A stretch of 64,000 nucleotides of DNA from Streptomyces sulfonofaciens (GTDB lineage Bacteria; Actinomycetota; Actinomycetes; Streptomycetales; Streptomycetaceae). Positions within the stretch are counted from its first letter, which is position 1. Every line of letters begins with the position of its first letter. Location of the stretch: NCBI RefSeq assembly GCF_014656295.1, contig NZ_BNCD01000016.1:124001-188000 (forward strand), given 5' to 3'. Positions 10,637 to 18,490 of this stretch are shown here, piece by piece. The notes under the pieces are model-generated. The model made no database searches. It was not told the origin of the DNA and worked only from the letters and a program-made list of their open reading frames with translations. Both the position numbers and the translations under genes were made by a program.

Positions 10637-11109
10637 GACCGGTGGCCGACGAAACGGACAGGGTGACCACCTGCCGGAACTGCGGCCGGAACAACCGCGT
10701 CCCGGCGGTGGGCGAGGGGCGTCCGCGCTGCGGCAACTGCGGCGCGGAGCTGCCCTGGATCGCCGACGCCGGCGACCAGGACTTCGCGGAGATCGCCGAG
10801 CAGGCCGAGCCGATCGCCCTCGTCGACCTGTGGGCCGCCTGGTGCGGGCCCTGCCGCAAGGTCAGCCCCGCCCTGGAGGAGGTCGCCGGGCAGATGGCCG
10901 GGCAGGTCAAGCTCGTCAAGGTCGACATCGACGCCGCACCGCGCCTGGCCCAGCGGTTCGACGTGCATGCGGTGCCGACCCTGCTCCTGCTCGATCACGG
11001 AGAGGTGATCGGCCGGCAGGCGGGCGCCGCACCCGCCGCGGCGCTGCGCCAGTGGGTCGAGGAGACCATCGCAAGCCGCCGTGGAGCCAGGGCGACGGCG
11101 CACGGATGA
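10633..11109 (+). CDS. trxC: Thioredoxin 2 (zinc-ribbon, TrxC type)
   Basis: Disulfide reductase of 158 aa. The N-terminal region (residues 14-37) carries two CxxC pairs (CRNC and CGNC), the zinc ribbon that distinguishes thioredoxin 2/TrxC. The thioredoxin fold follows, with active site WCGPC in DLWAAWCGPCRK and the cis-proline motif VPT in HAVPTLLLL. GTG 10633 overlaps the clpB stop by four bases. Established knowledge: TrxC zinc release under oxidation changes its activity. Its location inside a chaperone operon suggests reductive repair of oxidised aggregation-prone proteins (inference). Confidence 0.92.
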   Translation: MRPVADETDRVTTCRNCGRNNRVPAVGEGRPRCGNCGAELPWIADAGDQDFAEIAEQAEPIALVDLWAAWCGPCRKVSPALEEVAGQMAGQVKLVKVDIDAAPRLAQRFDVHAVPTLLLLDHGEVIGRQAGAAPAAALRQWVEETIASRRGARATAHG

Positions 11110-11123
11110 AAGGGACGACACCG

Positions 11124-11387
11124 ATGACACTGCAACCCGATCCGCACCTCGCCATGGTGCGCCCGGTGACCCCGAACACCCCGCAGGGCTGCGAGGAGTG
11201 CCTGGCCCAGGGAACCGGCTGGGTCCACCTGAGGATGTGCCTCACCTGCGGGCACGTGGGCTGCTGCGACTCATCGCAGGGCCGGCACGCCCGACGGCAC
11301 GCGGCCGCCAGCGAGCACCCCATTGTCCAGTCCTACGAGCCCGGTGAGGACTGGCGGTGGTGCTTCGTCGACGAGGCGATGGTATGA
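11124..11387 (+). CDS. UBP-type zinc-finger protein
   Basis: Small 87-aa protein that is almost entirely one UBP-type zinc finger (ZnF-UBP, the domain of eukaryotic deubiquitinases and HDAC6). Zinc ligands are visible as CEEC, then CLTCGHVGCC, and histidines in GRHARRH and SEHP, with WVHLRMC between. ATG 11124 is preferred because AAAGGGA lies 8 bases upstream; ATG 11106, overlapping the trxC stop, is possible. It overlaps the next gene by four bases (ATGA). Eukaryotic ZnF-UBP domains bind the free C-terminal Gly-Gly of ubiquitin. The bacterial ligand is unknown, and actinobacteria have Pup, whose C-terminus is Gly-Gly-Gln/Glu. Confidence 0.88.
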   Translation: MTLQPDPHLAMVRPVTPNTPQGCEECLAQGTGWVHLRMCLTCGHVGCCDSSQGRHARRHAAASEHPIVQSYEPGEDWRWCFVDEAMV

Positions 11388-13177
11388 CAGGGGCCGACGG
11401 CGTCCGCCTCACCGAGACCCCCGACCGGTGCGGCGCCTTTCCCCGGCTGACGCCGGAGCAGCTCGACGCCCTGGGCGAGCACGGCGAACGCCGCCGGGTC
11501 GAGGAGGGCGACGTGCTGTTCCGCGAGGGACAGCGATGCGAGGAGTTCCTGGCCATCCTCAGCGGGTTCGTTGAGGTCGTGCACGACCTCGACGGCATGG
11601 AGCAGCGGACCGTGGCCGTGCACGGCCCGGGCCGCTTCCTTGGCGAACTGGGCCTGCTTGAGGGCCAGGCGGCGTTCGACACGGCGATCGTGCGAGAGCC
11701 CGGTGAGGTGCTCGCCGTACCGGTGCAGCGCCAGCGGTCCCTGGTCGCCCGGGACCCGGTCCTCGGCGACCTTGTGCTCCGTGCCTACCTCGGGCGGCGC
11801 TCCATGCTGATCGGCCTGGGTGCGGGCTTTCGGATCCTGGGCTCGTGCTACTCGCCCGAGACCCGGCGGCTGCGCGAGTTCGCGGCGCGCAACCGGCTGC
11901 CGCACCGGTGGATCGACCTGGAGAAGGATCAGGAGGCCGAGGCGCTGCTGCGGAGGTTCTCCGTCCGACCAAAGGAGACTCCCGTCGTCATCTGGAAGGG
12001 CCGTAAGGTGCTGCGCAACCCCAGCCTCACTGAACTCGCCCGGCTGATCGGCCTGCCCGCACCCACGCCCGACATCGCCCGCAGCGATCTGCTGGTGGTC
12101 GGCGCCGGTCCAACTGGCCTTGCCAGCGCCGTGTACGGGGCCTCCGACGGGCTCGACACGCTGCTCGTGGACGCCGTCGCCACCGGAGGCCAGGCCGCGG
12201 CCTCCTCGCGCATAGAGAACTACCTCGGCTTTCCCGCCGGGATATCCGGCGGGGAACTCATAGAGCGGTCCGTGATTCAGGCCCGCAAGTTCGGCGCGCG
12301 GATCACCGTGCCACTGGAGGCCACAGGTCTCGAACGCCGCGACGACCACTATGCCGTCCGCTTCACCGACGGCACCCTCACCGAAGCGCGTACCGTCGTC
12401 CTCGCCCCCGGCGTGCGCTACCGCAAGCTCGATGCGCCCGGCATCGCACGCTTCGAGGGCACCAGCGTGTTCTACGCGGCCACGCTGCACGAGGCGCACC
12501 AGTGCGCCACGGAGCCGGTGGCCATAGTCGGCGGCGGCAACTCCGCGGGTCAGGCCGCGCTGTTCCTCGCCGAGTACACGCCCGAGGTGCGCCTGATCGT
12601 GCGCGGCGGCGACCTTGGCCAGCACATGTCGAGGTACCTGGTGGACCAGGTGGAGCGCCACCCGAGGATCCGGGTGCTGCTCCACCACGAGGTGCACGAG
12701 GTGCTCGGCGACGACGTCGTGCGCGCGGTGGCCGTCAGGGACAACACCACCGACCAGGTCAGGGAGGTGCCGGCCAGGTTCCTGTTCGTCTTCATAGGGG
12801 CCCGGCCGCATACCGACTGGCTCGCGGGCGCACTTGCGATGGACCGGCGCGGCTTCGTCCTGACGGGCTCCGACGCGCAGGCGGCGGCCGACCCGGACAT
12901 CTGGGCGGCGGCGGGCCGCTCGCCGATGATGCTGGAGACCACGCTGCCCGGCGTGTTCGCGGCGGGCGATGTCCGGAGCGGGTCCGTCAAACGCGTCGCC
13001 TCGGCGTCCGGCGAGGGCGCCATGGCGACCCGGCTCGTCCACGAGCACCTGGCCGAAGAGGGCAACCTCGTCCGCACCCCCACCACCGGCGACCGCATGC
13101 CCGGCGGCGACTCCGGCGACCACACCCGCAAGCCCGGCGGCCGACAGCCGGCGATGGGCGGCGCGGCACAGCACTGA
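11384..13177 (+). CDS. cNMP-binding / Grx-like / thioredoxin-reductase-like flavoprotein
   Basis: 597-aa three-part protein. Residues about 20-145 form a cyclic-nucleotide-binding beta-barrel (GDVLFREGQRCEEF, GRFLGELGLLEGQ). Residues about 150-225 look glutaredoxin-like, with a single cysteine in LGSCYSP and the cis-proline context KETPVVIWKG. Residues about 235-545 are a class II thioredoxin-reductase module: FAD Rossmann VVGAGPTGLASAVYG, NAD(P)H site IVGGGNSAGQAALF, and FAD motif VFAAGDVRSGSVKRVA. Where a true TrxR has its redox CxxC the sequence is VFYAATLHEAHQC, so the dithiol is missing. GGQAAASSRIENYLGFP is conserved TrxR sequence. Last gene of the operon; start ATG 11384 overlaps the previous stop. 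Likely a nucleotide-sensing flavoprotein, possibly using the Grx-like cysteine as relay. Confidence 0.88.
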   Translation: MTGADGVRLTETPDRCGAFPRLTPEQLDALGEHGERRRVEEGDVLFREGQRCEEFLAILSGFVEVVHDLDGMEQRTVAVHGPGRFLGELGLLEGQAAFDTAIVREPGEVLAVPVQRQRSLVARDPVLGDLVLRAYLGRRSMLIGLGAGFRILGSCYSPETRRLREFAARNRLPHRWIDLEKDQEAEALLRRFSVRPKETPVVIWKGRKVLRNPSLTELARLIGLPAPTPDIARSDLLVVGAGPTGLASAVYGASDGLDTLLVDAVATGGQAAASSRIENYLGFPAGISGGELIERSVIQARKFGARITVPLEATGLERRDDHYAVRFTDGTLTEARTVVLAPGVRYRKLDAPGIARFEGTSVFYAATLHEAHQCATEPVAIVGGGNSAGQAALFLAEYTPEVRLIVRGGDLGQHMSRYLVDQVERHPRIRVLLHHEVHEVLGDDVVRAVAVRDNTTDQVREVPARFLFVFIGARPHTDWLAGALAMDRRGFVLTGSDAQAAADPDIWAAAGRSPMMLETTLPGVFAAGDVRSGSVKRVASASGEGAMATRLVHEHLAEEGNLVRTPTTGDRMPGGDSGDHTRKPGGRQPAMGGAAQH

Positions 13178-13339
13178 CCCACCCACGTGCCAGGCAGACA
13201 TGCACCTTCGCTACGAACTCATCGCATTTCATGGGGCATCGCTCCTCATGGTCGCTCAGCGTTCCCGGTCGCGGCAGGGCGGGCCGTAACGGTTACTCGC
13301 GAGCAGCGAGGCTTTGAGGAAGAGCAGCGACGCGGCACC
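13178..13339. other. Gene-poor gap after stress operon
   Basis: This stretch and the adjoining 13500-13659 hold no supported gene. Composition is visibly less G+C-biased than in the operon. No clear terminator hairpin follows the flavoprotein stop. Apart from the MFS remnant between them, nothing recognisable was seen. Confidence 0.4.
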
Positions 13340-13499
13340 TGCCGATCGCGGCGCCCACCACGATCGTCACCTCCAGGCCGTCCAGGATCCAGACCGTGCC
13401 GAGCCCCAGCACCACCCGCCAGTGGAACCGGACCATGGCAGCCGATCGAGTCGTGCGGCACGTCGGTGCGGATGTGCGCAGTTCTGCAGTCTCTGACAT
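13340..13499 (-). pseudogene. N-terminal remnant of an MFS transporter
   Basis: Reading from ATG 13499 gives MSETAELRT, then, after a garbled stretch, RFHWRVVLGLGTVWILDGLE and VTIV. These are the first residues and first membrane segment of an MFS (sugar-porter-like) transporter. A neighbouring frame supplies RLDRLPW, which belongs between the two parts, so at least two frameshifts are present. After VTIVVGAAIG the similarity ends and about 90% of the transporter is missing. It lies between the stress operon and the DUF1931 gene and marks a recombination scar. Confidence 0.6.
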
Positions 13500-13659
13500 G
13501 GGTACCACCCCAACCAGCGGCGGACGCCCCTCGTCGGGCTCTTTCCGCTGCCTCTGTGGCGGGCGCTGCGGTCCCGCAGACAGCAGTCCTGAGCCCACGC
13601 GCGGCAGGCCCAGGGCGGAGAAGCGACCTCCCGCGGGCTGTCGTGCACAGGCCGGACCA

Positions 13660-14109
13660 TCACAGCAGCAGGTGAAACAGGTCGAAGACGTGCTCCCACT
13701 GCGGGGTCAGCGGATGCCGGCGCTCCGGGTCCATCGTCCGCAGGGCACGAGCCAGCGCGACACTCACCCCGCCCGCCAGGTCAGGGAGCCGCGCATTGGT
13801 CTCCTCGCTCGCCGACGGCTCCAGCGCCGGCCGGGTCGTCAGCTCCTCAAGCAGCGGCCGCAGCTCGATGTCCTGGTCGATCTTGCGGAAGTCACGGATA
13901 CACTCCTGGAGCCCCTTGGTGACGGGCAGGTCCTGCGGCTCGATCAGATCCCGGCCGTTTGCCTTCGCCCTGGTCGCGCCGATGAGGAAGAAGTCGTAGA
14001 TCTTGTCGTTGACGAAGTCGTTGTAGGCCTTGACGTCGTTCTTGTCGACGGTCAGGCCTGCTGCCTCACGGAAGAACCGTTCGAACCTGCGCACGCCCAT
14101 CACGGGCAT
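13660..14109 (-). CDS. DUF1931 histone-fold protein
   Basis: 149-aa protein of the DUF1931 family (structural prototype Aquifex aeolicus Aq_328, a single chain with paired histone folds). It opens MPVMGVRRFERFFREAAGL and contains KAYNDFVNDKIYDFFLIG, ANGRDLIEPQDLPVTKGLQE and DIELRPLLEEL, all typical of the family. ATG 14109 is chosen because GGGAGGTGATC, a near-perfect anti-16S match, lies just upstream; GTG 14118 and ATG 14100 are less well placed. It is convergent with the stress operon, with a transporter scar between. The molecular role is unknown; histone folds suggest DNA compaction or protection, perhaps under stress (inference). Confidence 0.87.
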   Translation of the reverse strand: MPVMGVRRFERFFREAAGLTVDKNDVKAYNDFVNDKIYDFFLIGATRAKANGRDLIEPQDLPVTKGLQECIRDFRKIDQDIELRPLLEELTTRPALEPSASEETNARLPDLAGGVSVALARALRTMDPERRHPLTPQWEHVFDLFHLLL

Positions 14110-14410
14110 TGCGATCACCTCCCGGCGAAGCCTCCACGGGTCAGTTCTGAGATCGCCAGCCGCCTCCTGCGGACGGCGGGCGCTGCTTCCTGGTGATCGC
14201 TGGGGCGTTCCTCGCCACGATCTTGGCCTCCATAATGGACGAGCCCCTCGGGCCCCGCACGTCGGGCCGGGACCGGGCCGTCCTCGGTATCAGCCGCTAT
14301 CGCGTCTACTGCTCACGCACTCCGAGCTGCCGGGCAGGGCTCTGCGCCTGCCGAGTATTTCATCCGTGCAGCTCAGGGGCGTGTTCGGTGGTGCGGCAGG
14401 AAGAGTGCCC
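14110..14410. other. Region between DUF1931 gene and transposase remnant
   Basis: Contains the ribosome binding site of the DUF1931 gene at its left edge. One short frame reads LVIAGAFLATILASIMDEP, which looks like a membrane segment of some transporter, but no family is recognised and no intact gene is supported. Otherwise nothing seen. Confidence 0.35.
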
Positions 14411-14836
14411 GTGTTGCTTCATCTTGCCTACCTGACCGTGACCAACGCGTTCGCCGCGCTGCGGCTGCTACCGAAGAGCGATCGCGACAAGGACGCGGAG
14501 ATTCTCGCCCTGCGCCATCAGCTCATGGTCCTTGAGCGGCAGCTCGGTGCCGACCGGGTGACGTTCGCGTCGGAAGGCCGGGCTTTCCTCGCCGCTCTGC
14601 TGTTGCGCTGCCGCGCCAGGTTCCACGTCGGCTGCGTTTGCTGGTTCAGCCCGACACCGTGCTGCGGTGGCACCGGGATCTGTTCAAGCGTCGCCATGCC
14701 CGTACATGCCGACCGAAGGGACCAGGTCGCCCGCCCACCGTTCGCTCGATCCGCGATCTGATCCTGGGCCTGGTGCGGGAGAACCCATCCTGGGGCTATC
14801 GCCGCATACACGGCGAGCTTCCCACCCTCGGAGCAC
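14411..14836 (+). pseudogene. Truncated, frameshifted integrase-core (rve/IS3-type) transposase
   Basis: From GTG 14411 the translation VLLHLAYLTVTNAFAALRLLP, then DKDAEILALRHQLMVLERQLGADRV, matches the start of a common Streptomyces integrase-core transposase. Near 14595-14606 the frame shifts and the match resumes as LPRQVPRRLRLLVQPDTVLRW, then RRHARTCRPKGPGRPPTVRS and NPSWGYRRIHGEL. It ends abruptly at about 14830, before the rve catalytic domain, where an unrelated frame begins. Non-functional. With the remnants at 2135-3071 it brackets the stress island. Confidence 0.75.
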
Positions 14837-14845
14837 GCCGATGTC

Positions 14846-15445
14846 GTGGCGGCCGTCCAGGACGAGGTGCGCACCCAGATCGGCGCGCTCGCCGGAGCCC
14901 TGCGCGGATCCCTCGACGAGGTCCGCGAGCAGTGGCGATCCGACCTCGGCGAGATCCGTCAGGAGACCGCCGCCGTCGCCGCGGCGCTCCGGGAGCTCCA
15001 GGAGCTCCGCACGGACCCCACGCCCGAGGTGCAGGTGACCCCGGGGCACAGCCAGCTCCTGCGTCAGGCCGCGCGCGTGTCGTCTGCGGTGCTTCTGTGC
15101 CACCGCGACACCTGGGGGTTCGTCACCGCCCACGCCGGCAGGCACCCCCACTTCCGCGTGCCGCCGCAGGTCGCCGACAACGGTCACGAACGCGTCCGCG
15201 CCAGCGTGTCGGGACGTTCTCTGATCGCCCTGCTCATCAGCCTCTTCACCGTCGCGTCCCTGTCCCGGGAAGGCGACGGGGACCACGAGCTCGCCGGCAC
15301 CGTCTACCAACGCATCAGCGAGAGCCTGTCCGGGCTGGACAGCGACGGGCAGCCGGTGACCATCGTCCTGGACGACCGCACCCCTTCGCCTGCTGAAGCG
15401 GAAGGCGCGGTGGAGGAAGGCCCTGCTCCGGACGCCCCTCTCTAG
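14846..15445 (+). CDS. Conserved coiled-coil hypothetical protein, probably 5'-truncated
   Basis: 199 codons from GTG 14846. Residues 1-55 are strongly coiled-coil (QDEVRTQIGALAGAL, then SLDEVREQWRSDLGEIRQET). A compact domain with CHRDTWGFVTAHAGRHPHFR and SGRSLIALLISLFTVA follows, then a Pro/Glu-rich tail. The frame continues upstream as SEHADV directly into the transposase remnant, so the natural start has probably been cut off by recombination. It resembles conserved actinomycete proteins that I associate with mobile regions, but I cannot name the family. Expression is doubtful because no native promoter remains. Confidence 0.5.
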   Translation: MAAVQDEVRTQIGALAGALRGSLDEVREQWRSDLGEIRQETAAVAAALRELQELRTDPTPEVQVTPGHSQLLRQAARVSSAVLLCHRDTWGFVTAHAGRHPHFRVPPQVADNGHERVRASVSGRSLIALLISLFTVASLSREGDGDHELAGTVYQRISESLSGLDSDGQPVTIVLDDRTPSPAEAEGAVEEGPAPDAPL

Positions 15446-15568
15446 GGCCGTGTCCGGCGGATCATGGGGGCTCGGTCCCGGCTGAACCTCGCCTTGTGGG
15501 CCGCGGCTGCGACGATCCGAGACGACGCGGAGTGGAACCCCTCCTGCGGCGGGCGGTGGTATGCCCCG

Positions 15569-16504
15569 TCACCCCTGCGCCCGCACCATCTTCTCGACCT
15601 CCTTGAGGACGAGGCCGGGCCGGTCCTTCGGGACGTCGTGGGAGCTGCCCTTCGCGGTGACGAGAGTCCGGCCGGGTGCCTGCTTCACGAATGCGGCGGC
15701 GGCGTCCCGCCAACGCTGCGCGTCCTCGGGCGAGCCGTCGAACGGCGTCTTCTCCGAAACGATGACGGTCGCCGGAACCGTGTCCGGCCAGGAGACCTGG
15801 TGGTACGCCTCATGCATGGGGACGTAGCTCTCCGAGGTGGCGATGAGCTGCCTGTTCTGCGGCGTGGAGGGGTCCTTCCGCGCGGCGTCGACCGCGGGCC
15901 GGCCGGCGGCGACGATGCGAGCTGTCTCCTCGTCGGTGTAGAGCGGGGGGAGGCTGGCGTCGACGAGTACGGAGCCCGACACCAGACCAGGGTTCTCCTT
16001 GGTCAGGTAGGTCGCGATCTCACCGGCCTGCGAGTGGGACACCAGGATCACGTCGTCACTCACGCCGAGCGTGGACAGTCCCGTCTTCAGGTCGCTGACG
16101 GCGCTCTCGACGTCCCAGGGGCCGTCGACGGCCTCGCTCTCGCCCAGGCCGGCCCGGTCGTAGGTGATGATCTTGGCTCCGGTCGCCGTGTGCAGCCCGG
16201 GGACGATGTCCTTCCAGTACGAGGAGTCCTCGCCGCCGCCCGCGTCCAGCACGATGGTGGGCCCGCGTCCGTCGGTGACGTGGAAGGCGAGGCGGTGGCC
16301 GTCGTTGTCGATCATGTGCAGCTTCGATGCGGCCACCCGGCCCGCACCCGGTGTCGCCGAGGCGGAAGCCGGGGCGGGGGAGCCCGGGGGCGTGGAGCCC
16401 TCGTCGCCACACGCGGTGGCGACACCGGCGGTGACCGCCAGCAGCGCGATGCCCGACAGGGCACGGTGCGCGCGTCGGCGGGGCATGGGGATACGAGCCA
16501 TCAT
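15569..16504 (-). CDS. Alpha/beta-hydrolase lipoprotein
   Basis: 311-aa exported hydrolase. The N-terminus (RRRAHRALSGIALLAVTAG, then VATAC) is a lipoprotein signal with the lipobox cysteine near residue 32, followed by a Ser/Pro/Ala linker. The alpha/beta-hydrolase fold shows the oxyanion region VLDAGGGEDSSYW, the nucleophile elbow VSHSQAG, VLVDAS after strand 6, and a C-terminal histidine in GSSHDVP. ATG 16504 is used (AGGAA 7-8 bases upstream); the adjacent ATG 16501 is equivalent. The substrate is unknown. Genes on both sides are unrelated, so it stands alone. Confidence 0.85.
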   Translation of the reverse strand: MMARIPMPRRRAHRALSGIALLAVTAGVATACGDEGSTPPGSPAPASASATPGAGRVAASKLHMIDNDGHRLAFHVTDGRGPTIVLDAGGGEDSSYWKDIVPGLHTATGAKIITYDRAGLGESEAVDGPWDVESAVSDLKTGLSTLGVSDDVILVSHSQAGEIATYLTKENPGLVSGSVLVDASLPPLYTDEETARIVAAGRPAVDAARKDPSTPQNRQLIATSESYVPMHEAYHQVSWPDTVPATVIVSEKTPFDGSPEDAQRWRDAAAAFVKQAPGRTLVTAKGSSHDVPKDRPGLVLKEVEKMVRAQG

Positions 16505-17154
16505 GAGTGATTCCTGAGAGCTGGTGCCGCGGGGGATGTGAACGCATCCCAGTTTTCGCCTGAACCCGGCTCTGGCACATCCGGATACCAGGCCGATCAG
16601 CGGTGCGGTTGGCAGCAGTGGGCATGGTGGGGGTAGCCCCCGCTCCGTCACCTGCCATGACCGCGGGGGACTGACAGGGGACGGGCCTTGGCCGAGGCGG
16701 AGCCGGATCGAGTCGACGGCGACGGTGCCGCGGAAGACGTGGGCCCGCCTGTCGTGGCTGGTGGGTGCGCCACGAGGCGTCGTGGAGTCGAGTGGGGCCC
16801 TGGGGCGACGAGGGCGGCGCGGGGTGGACCGCGCCGCCCGGCTTCCACACCGGGACCGGCGGCCGGCCGCTGTCGGTGGCCAGGAACTGCGGGCCAGGGG
16901 ACCGTTCGTGCGACGTCATGCCCGCCGCCCTGCGAGGACGGCGCTGCCTAGGAAGCAGTCCCGGGACGCGGCGGAACCGGTGGATGAGTCGCCCGGAAGA
17001 CCGGCTGCGGCCCACCGGTCGATCGGGAGGCAACGCTTACGCACTCGTCCCCGCCGGTGGGCGACCGACGGCACCTCCGAGCGGATGCCGCGGGCGGGCC
17101 GCCGGCCGATCCGGAGGCGGCTCTGCTCGGCGGCCCAGCCCCCGCCGCCGCGCG
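16505..17154. other. 650-base gap with no supported gene
   Basis: Open frames on both strands here are the fully open type expected from extreme G+C content and match nothing recognised. The left edge must hold the promoter of the lipoprotein hydrolase. No tRNA, strong hairpin or repeat was noticed. Confidence 0.4.
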
Positions 17155-17925
17155 TCAGGCCCTCACCACGTCGCCCGGCAGGGGGACCTCCCGCAGGGGG
17201 GACGAGGCGGCGGTGGGGACGCGGACGAGCGCGATGCCCGTGACGACGAGGCCGCGCCGGACCAGCCAGCGCCCGGAGAACGAGGTCAGCTCCTGCCCGC
17301 CGACCGTGGGCGGGGGAACCAGCAGCCTGGCGGTGAAGCCACCGGTGCAGGAGCCGAGGGGGGAGTCCTCGCTGACGGTGTCCGGGGTAGGGTCGATCCT
17401 GATCTCGGCCTCGTCGAAGTCGAGCTCGCGCCCGGTGAGCGGGAACCACGTCTTGTAGACGCTCTCCTTGGCGCTGAACAGCAGCCGGTCCCAGCAGACA
17501 CCGGGGTGGCAGTCGTTCAGCTCGCGCAGCCGGATCACCTCCCGGCGCAGCGCGATGGCGTCGAGTACGCCGTCGGGCAGCGGCTTGTCGGGTTCGGCGT
17601 CGATGCCGAGCGAGGCGACGTCCTCGCCCCGGGCCACGGCGGCGGCCCGGAACCCGGCGCAGTGCGTCAGGCTGCCGACGATGCCGTGCGGCCAGGCGGG
17701 AGCGCCACGGCGGCCCCAGAGCAGTGGCGCGGGCGGCACTCCGAGGCGTCCCAGGGCCCGCCGCGCACAGAGGCGCACGGTGGCGAACTCCAGACGCCGC
17801 TGCGGCACGGCACGCGCGACGAGCGCCGCCTCCTCGGGGAAGAGCCCGAGTCCCGGTTCCGCGGGAAAGTCGGAGAAAGCCGCCTCGGCGGCGACCTTTC
17901 CCTCGGGCAGTATCTCCTCGATCAC
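17155..17925 (-). CDS. 4'-phosphopantetheinyl transferase (Sfp type)
   Basis: Enzyme that transfers phosphopantetheine from CoA to a serine of carrier proteins in fatty-acid, polyketide or nonribosomal peptide synthesis; 256 aa. GTG 17925 (protein begins VIEEILPEGK) is chosen because the family starts this way and AGGTGA lies upstream; the open frame extends further but looks non-coding. Sfp-type motifs are present: HGIVGSLTHCAG, the Mg-binding LGIDAEPDKPLP, and FSAKESVYKTWFPLTG. Known relatives activate siderophore and antibiotic synthases. It is divergent from the thioesterase-like gene across a 565-base region. Confidence 0.92.
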   Translation of the reverse strand: MIEEILPEGKVAAEAAFSDFPAEPGLGLFPEEAALVARAVPQRRLEFATVRLCARRALGRLGVPPAPLLWGRRGAPAWPHGIVGSLTHCAGFRAAAVARGEDVASLGIDAEPDKPLPDGVLDAIALRREVIRLRELNDCHPGVCWDRLLFSAKESVYKTWFPLTGRELDFDEAEIRIDPTPDTVSEDSPLGSCTGGFTARLLVPPPTVGGQELTSFSGRWLVRRGLVVTGIALVRVPTAASSPLREVPLPGDVVRA

Positions 17926-18490
17926 CTGGACATCACCTGGACCTCTTCCTTTCCCCCGGTCCGACGGTCTCGTGCATGCGCTACGAGTCCTTTTCGACGG
18001 CCTCGCGTACGCCTGTCCGTACGCCATGAGGCCTTGTGCGCGACGGTCGCTCCCGGCCGTGGTCCCCGGTGCCGCCAACCCTTGCGAAGCGAACCGGACG
18101 AGAGGCGCCACGGCGGGTTTCACGTGCTCGTTCGGGGCGTGCCTGAACGGTGGCATCGGAACGCCATCATGGATCGCGGGACCGCTACGGGGTACCCCTG
18201 ATTTTCTGCTCCCCACCCCTATGGGGCCCTTATCGCCTCCACCGGCCGGGCACGTGCCCGAGTGAGCCGCGTCACGCGGGCCGCTCTGTCCAGCAAGGCG
18301 CCCGGCGCCTGGTCCAGCGGGATCGAGGACTTCTTCAGAGCGGCTTCAGCCTTCCGCAACCACCGGAACGAGCCCTGCCCGGACAGGGGGGACTTAGGGG
18401 TTACCTCCCGAAGGGCGCAACCGTAATCTGACGCTCCGTGGAAGTCGGGCAACCGGCGGTCCAGGGCGATGGGAAAGGAGCCTTCTGGAA
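17926..18490. promoter_or_regulatory. Divergent regulatory region with G/C-tract dyads
   Basis: No gene is supported between the divergent transferase and thioesterase-like genes. The region carries the perfect palindrome GGGGTACCCC (18189-18198), CCCC-TAT-GGGG (18216-18226), and CTTAGGGGTTACC (18393-18405), the last about 90 bases before the rightward start. Similar GGGG-type elements recur at 23736 and 24076 next to the regulator and phosphoesterase genes. They are candidate operators for the LuxR-type regulators encoded nearby (inference). Confidence 0.4.

Noticed and set aside
15446..15568. Insertion-sequence end at GGGCCGTGTCCGGCGGATCA
   Set aside because: It resembles IS termini seen in streptomycetes, but no matching inverted partner or transposase was found, so it is not called.
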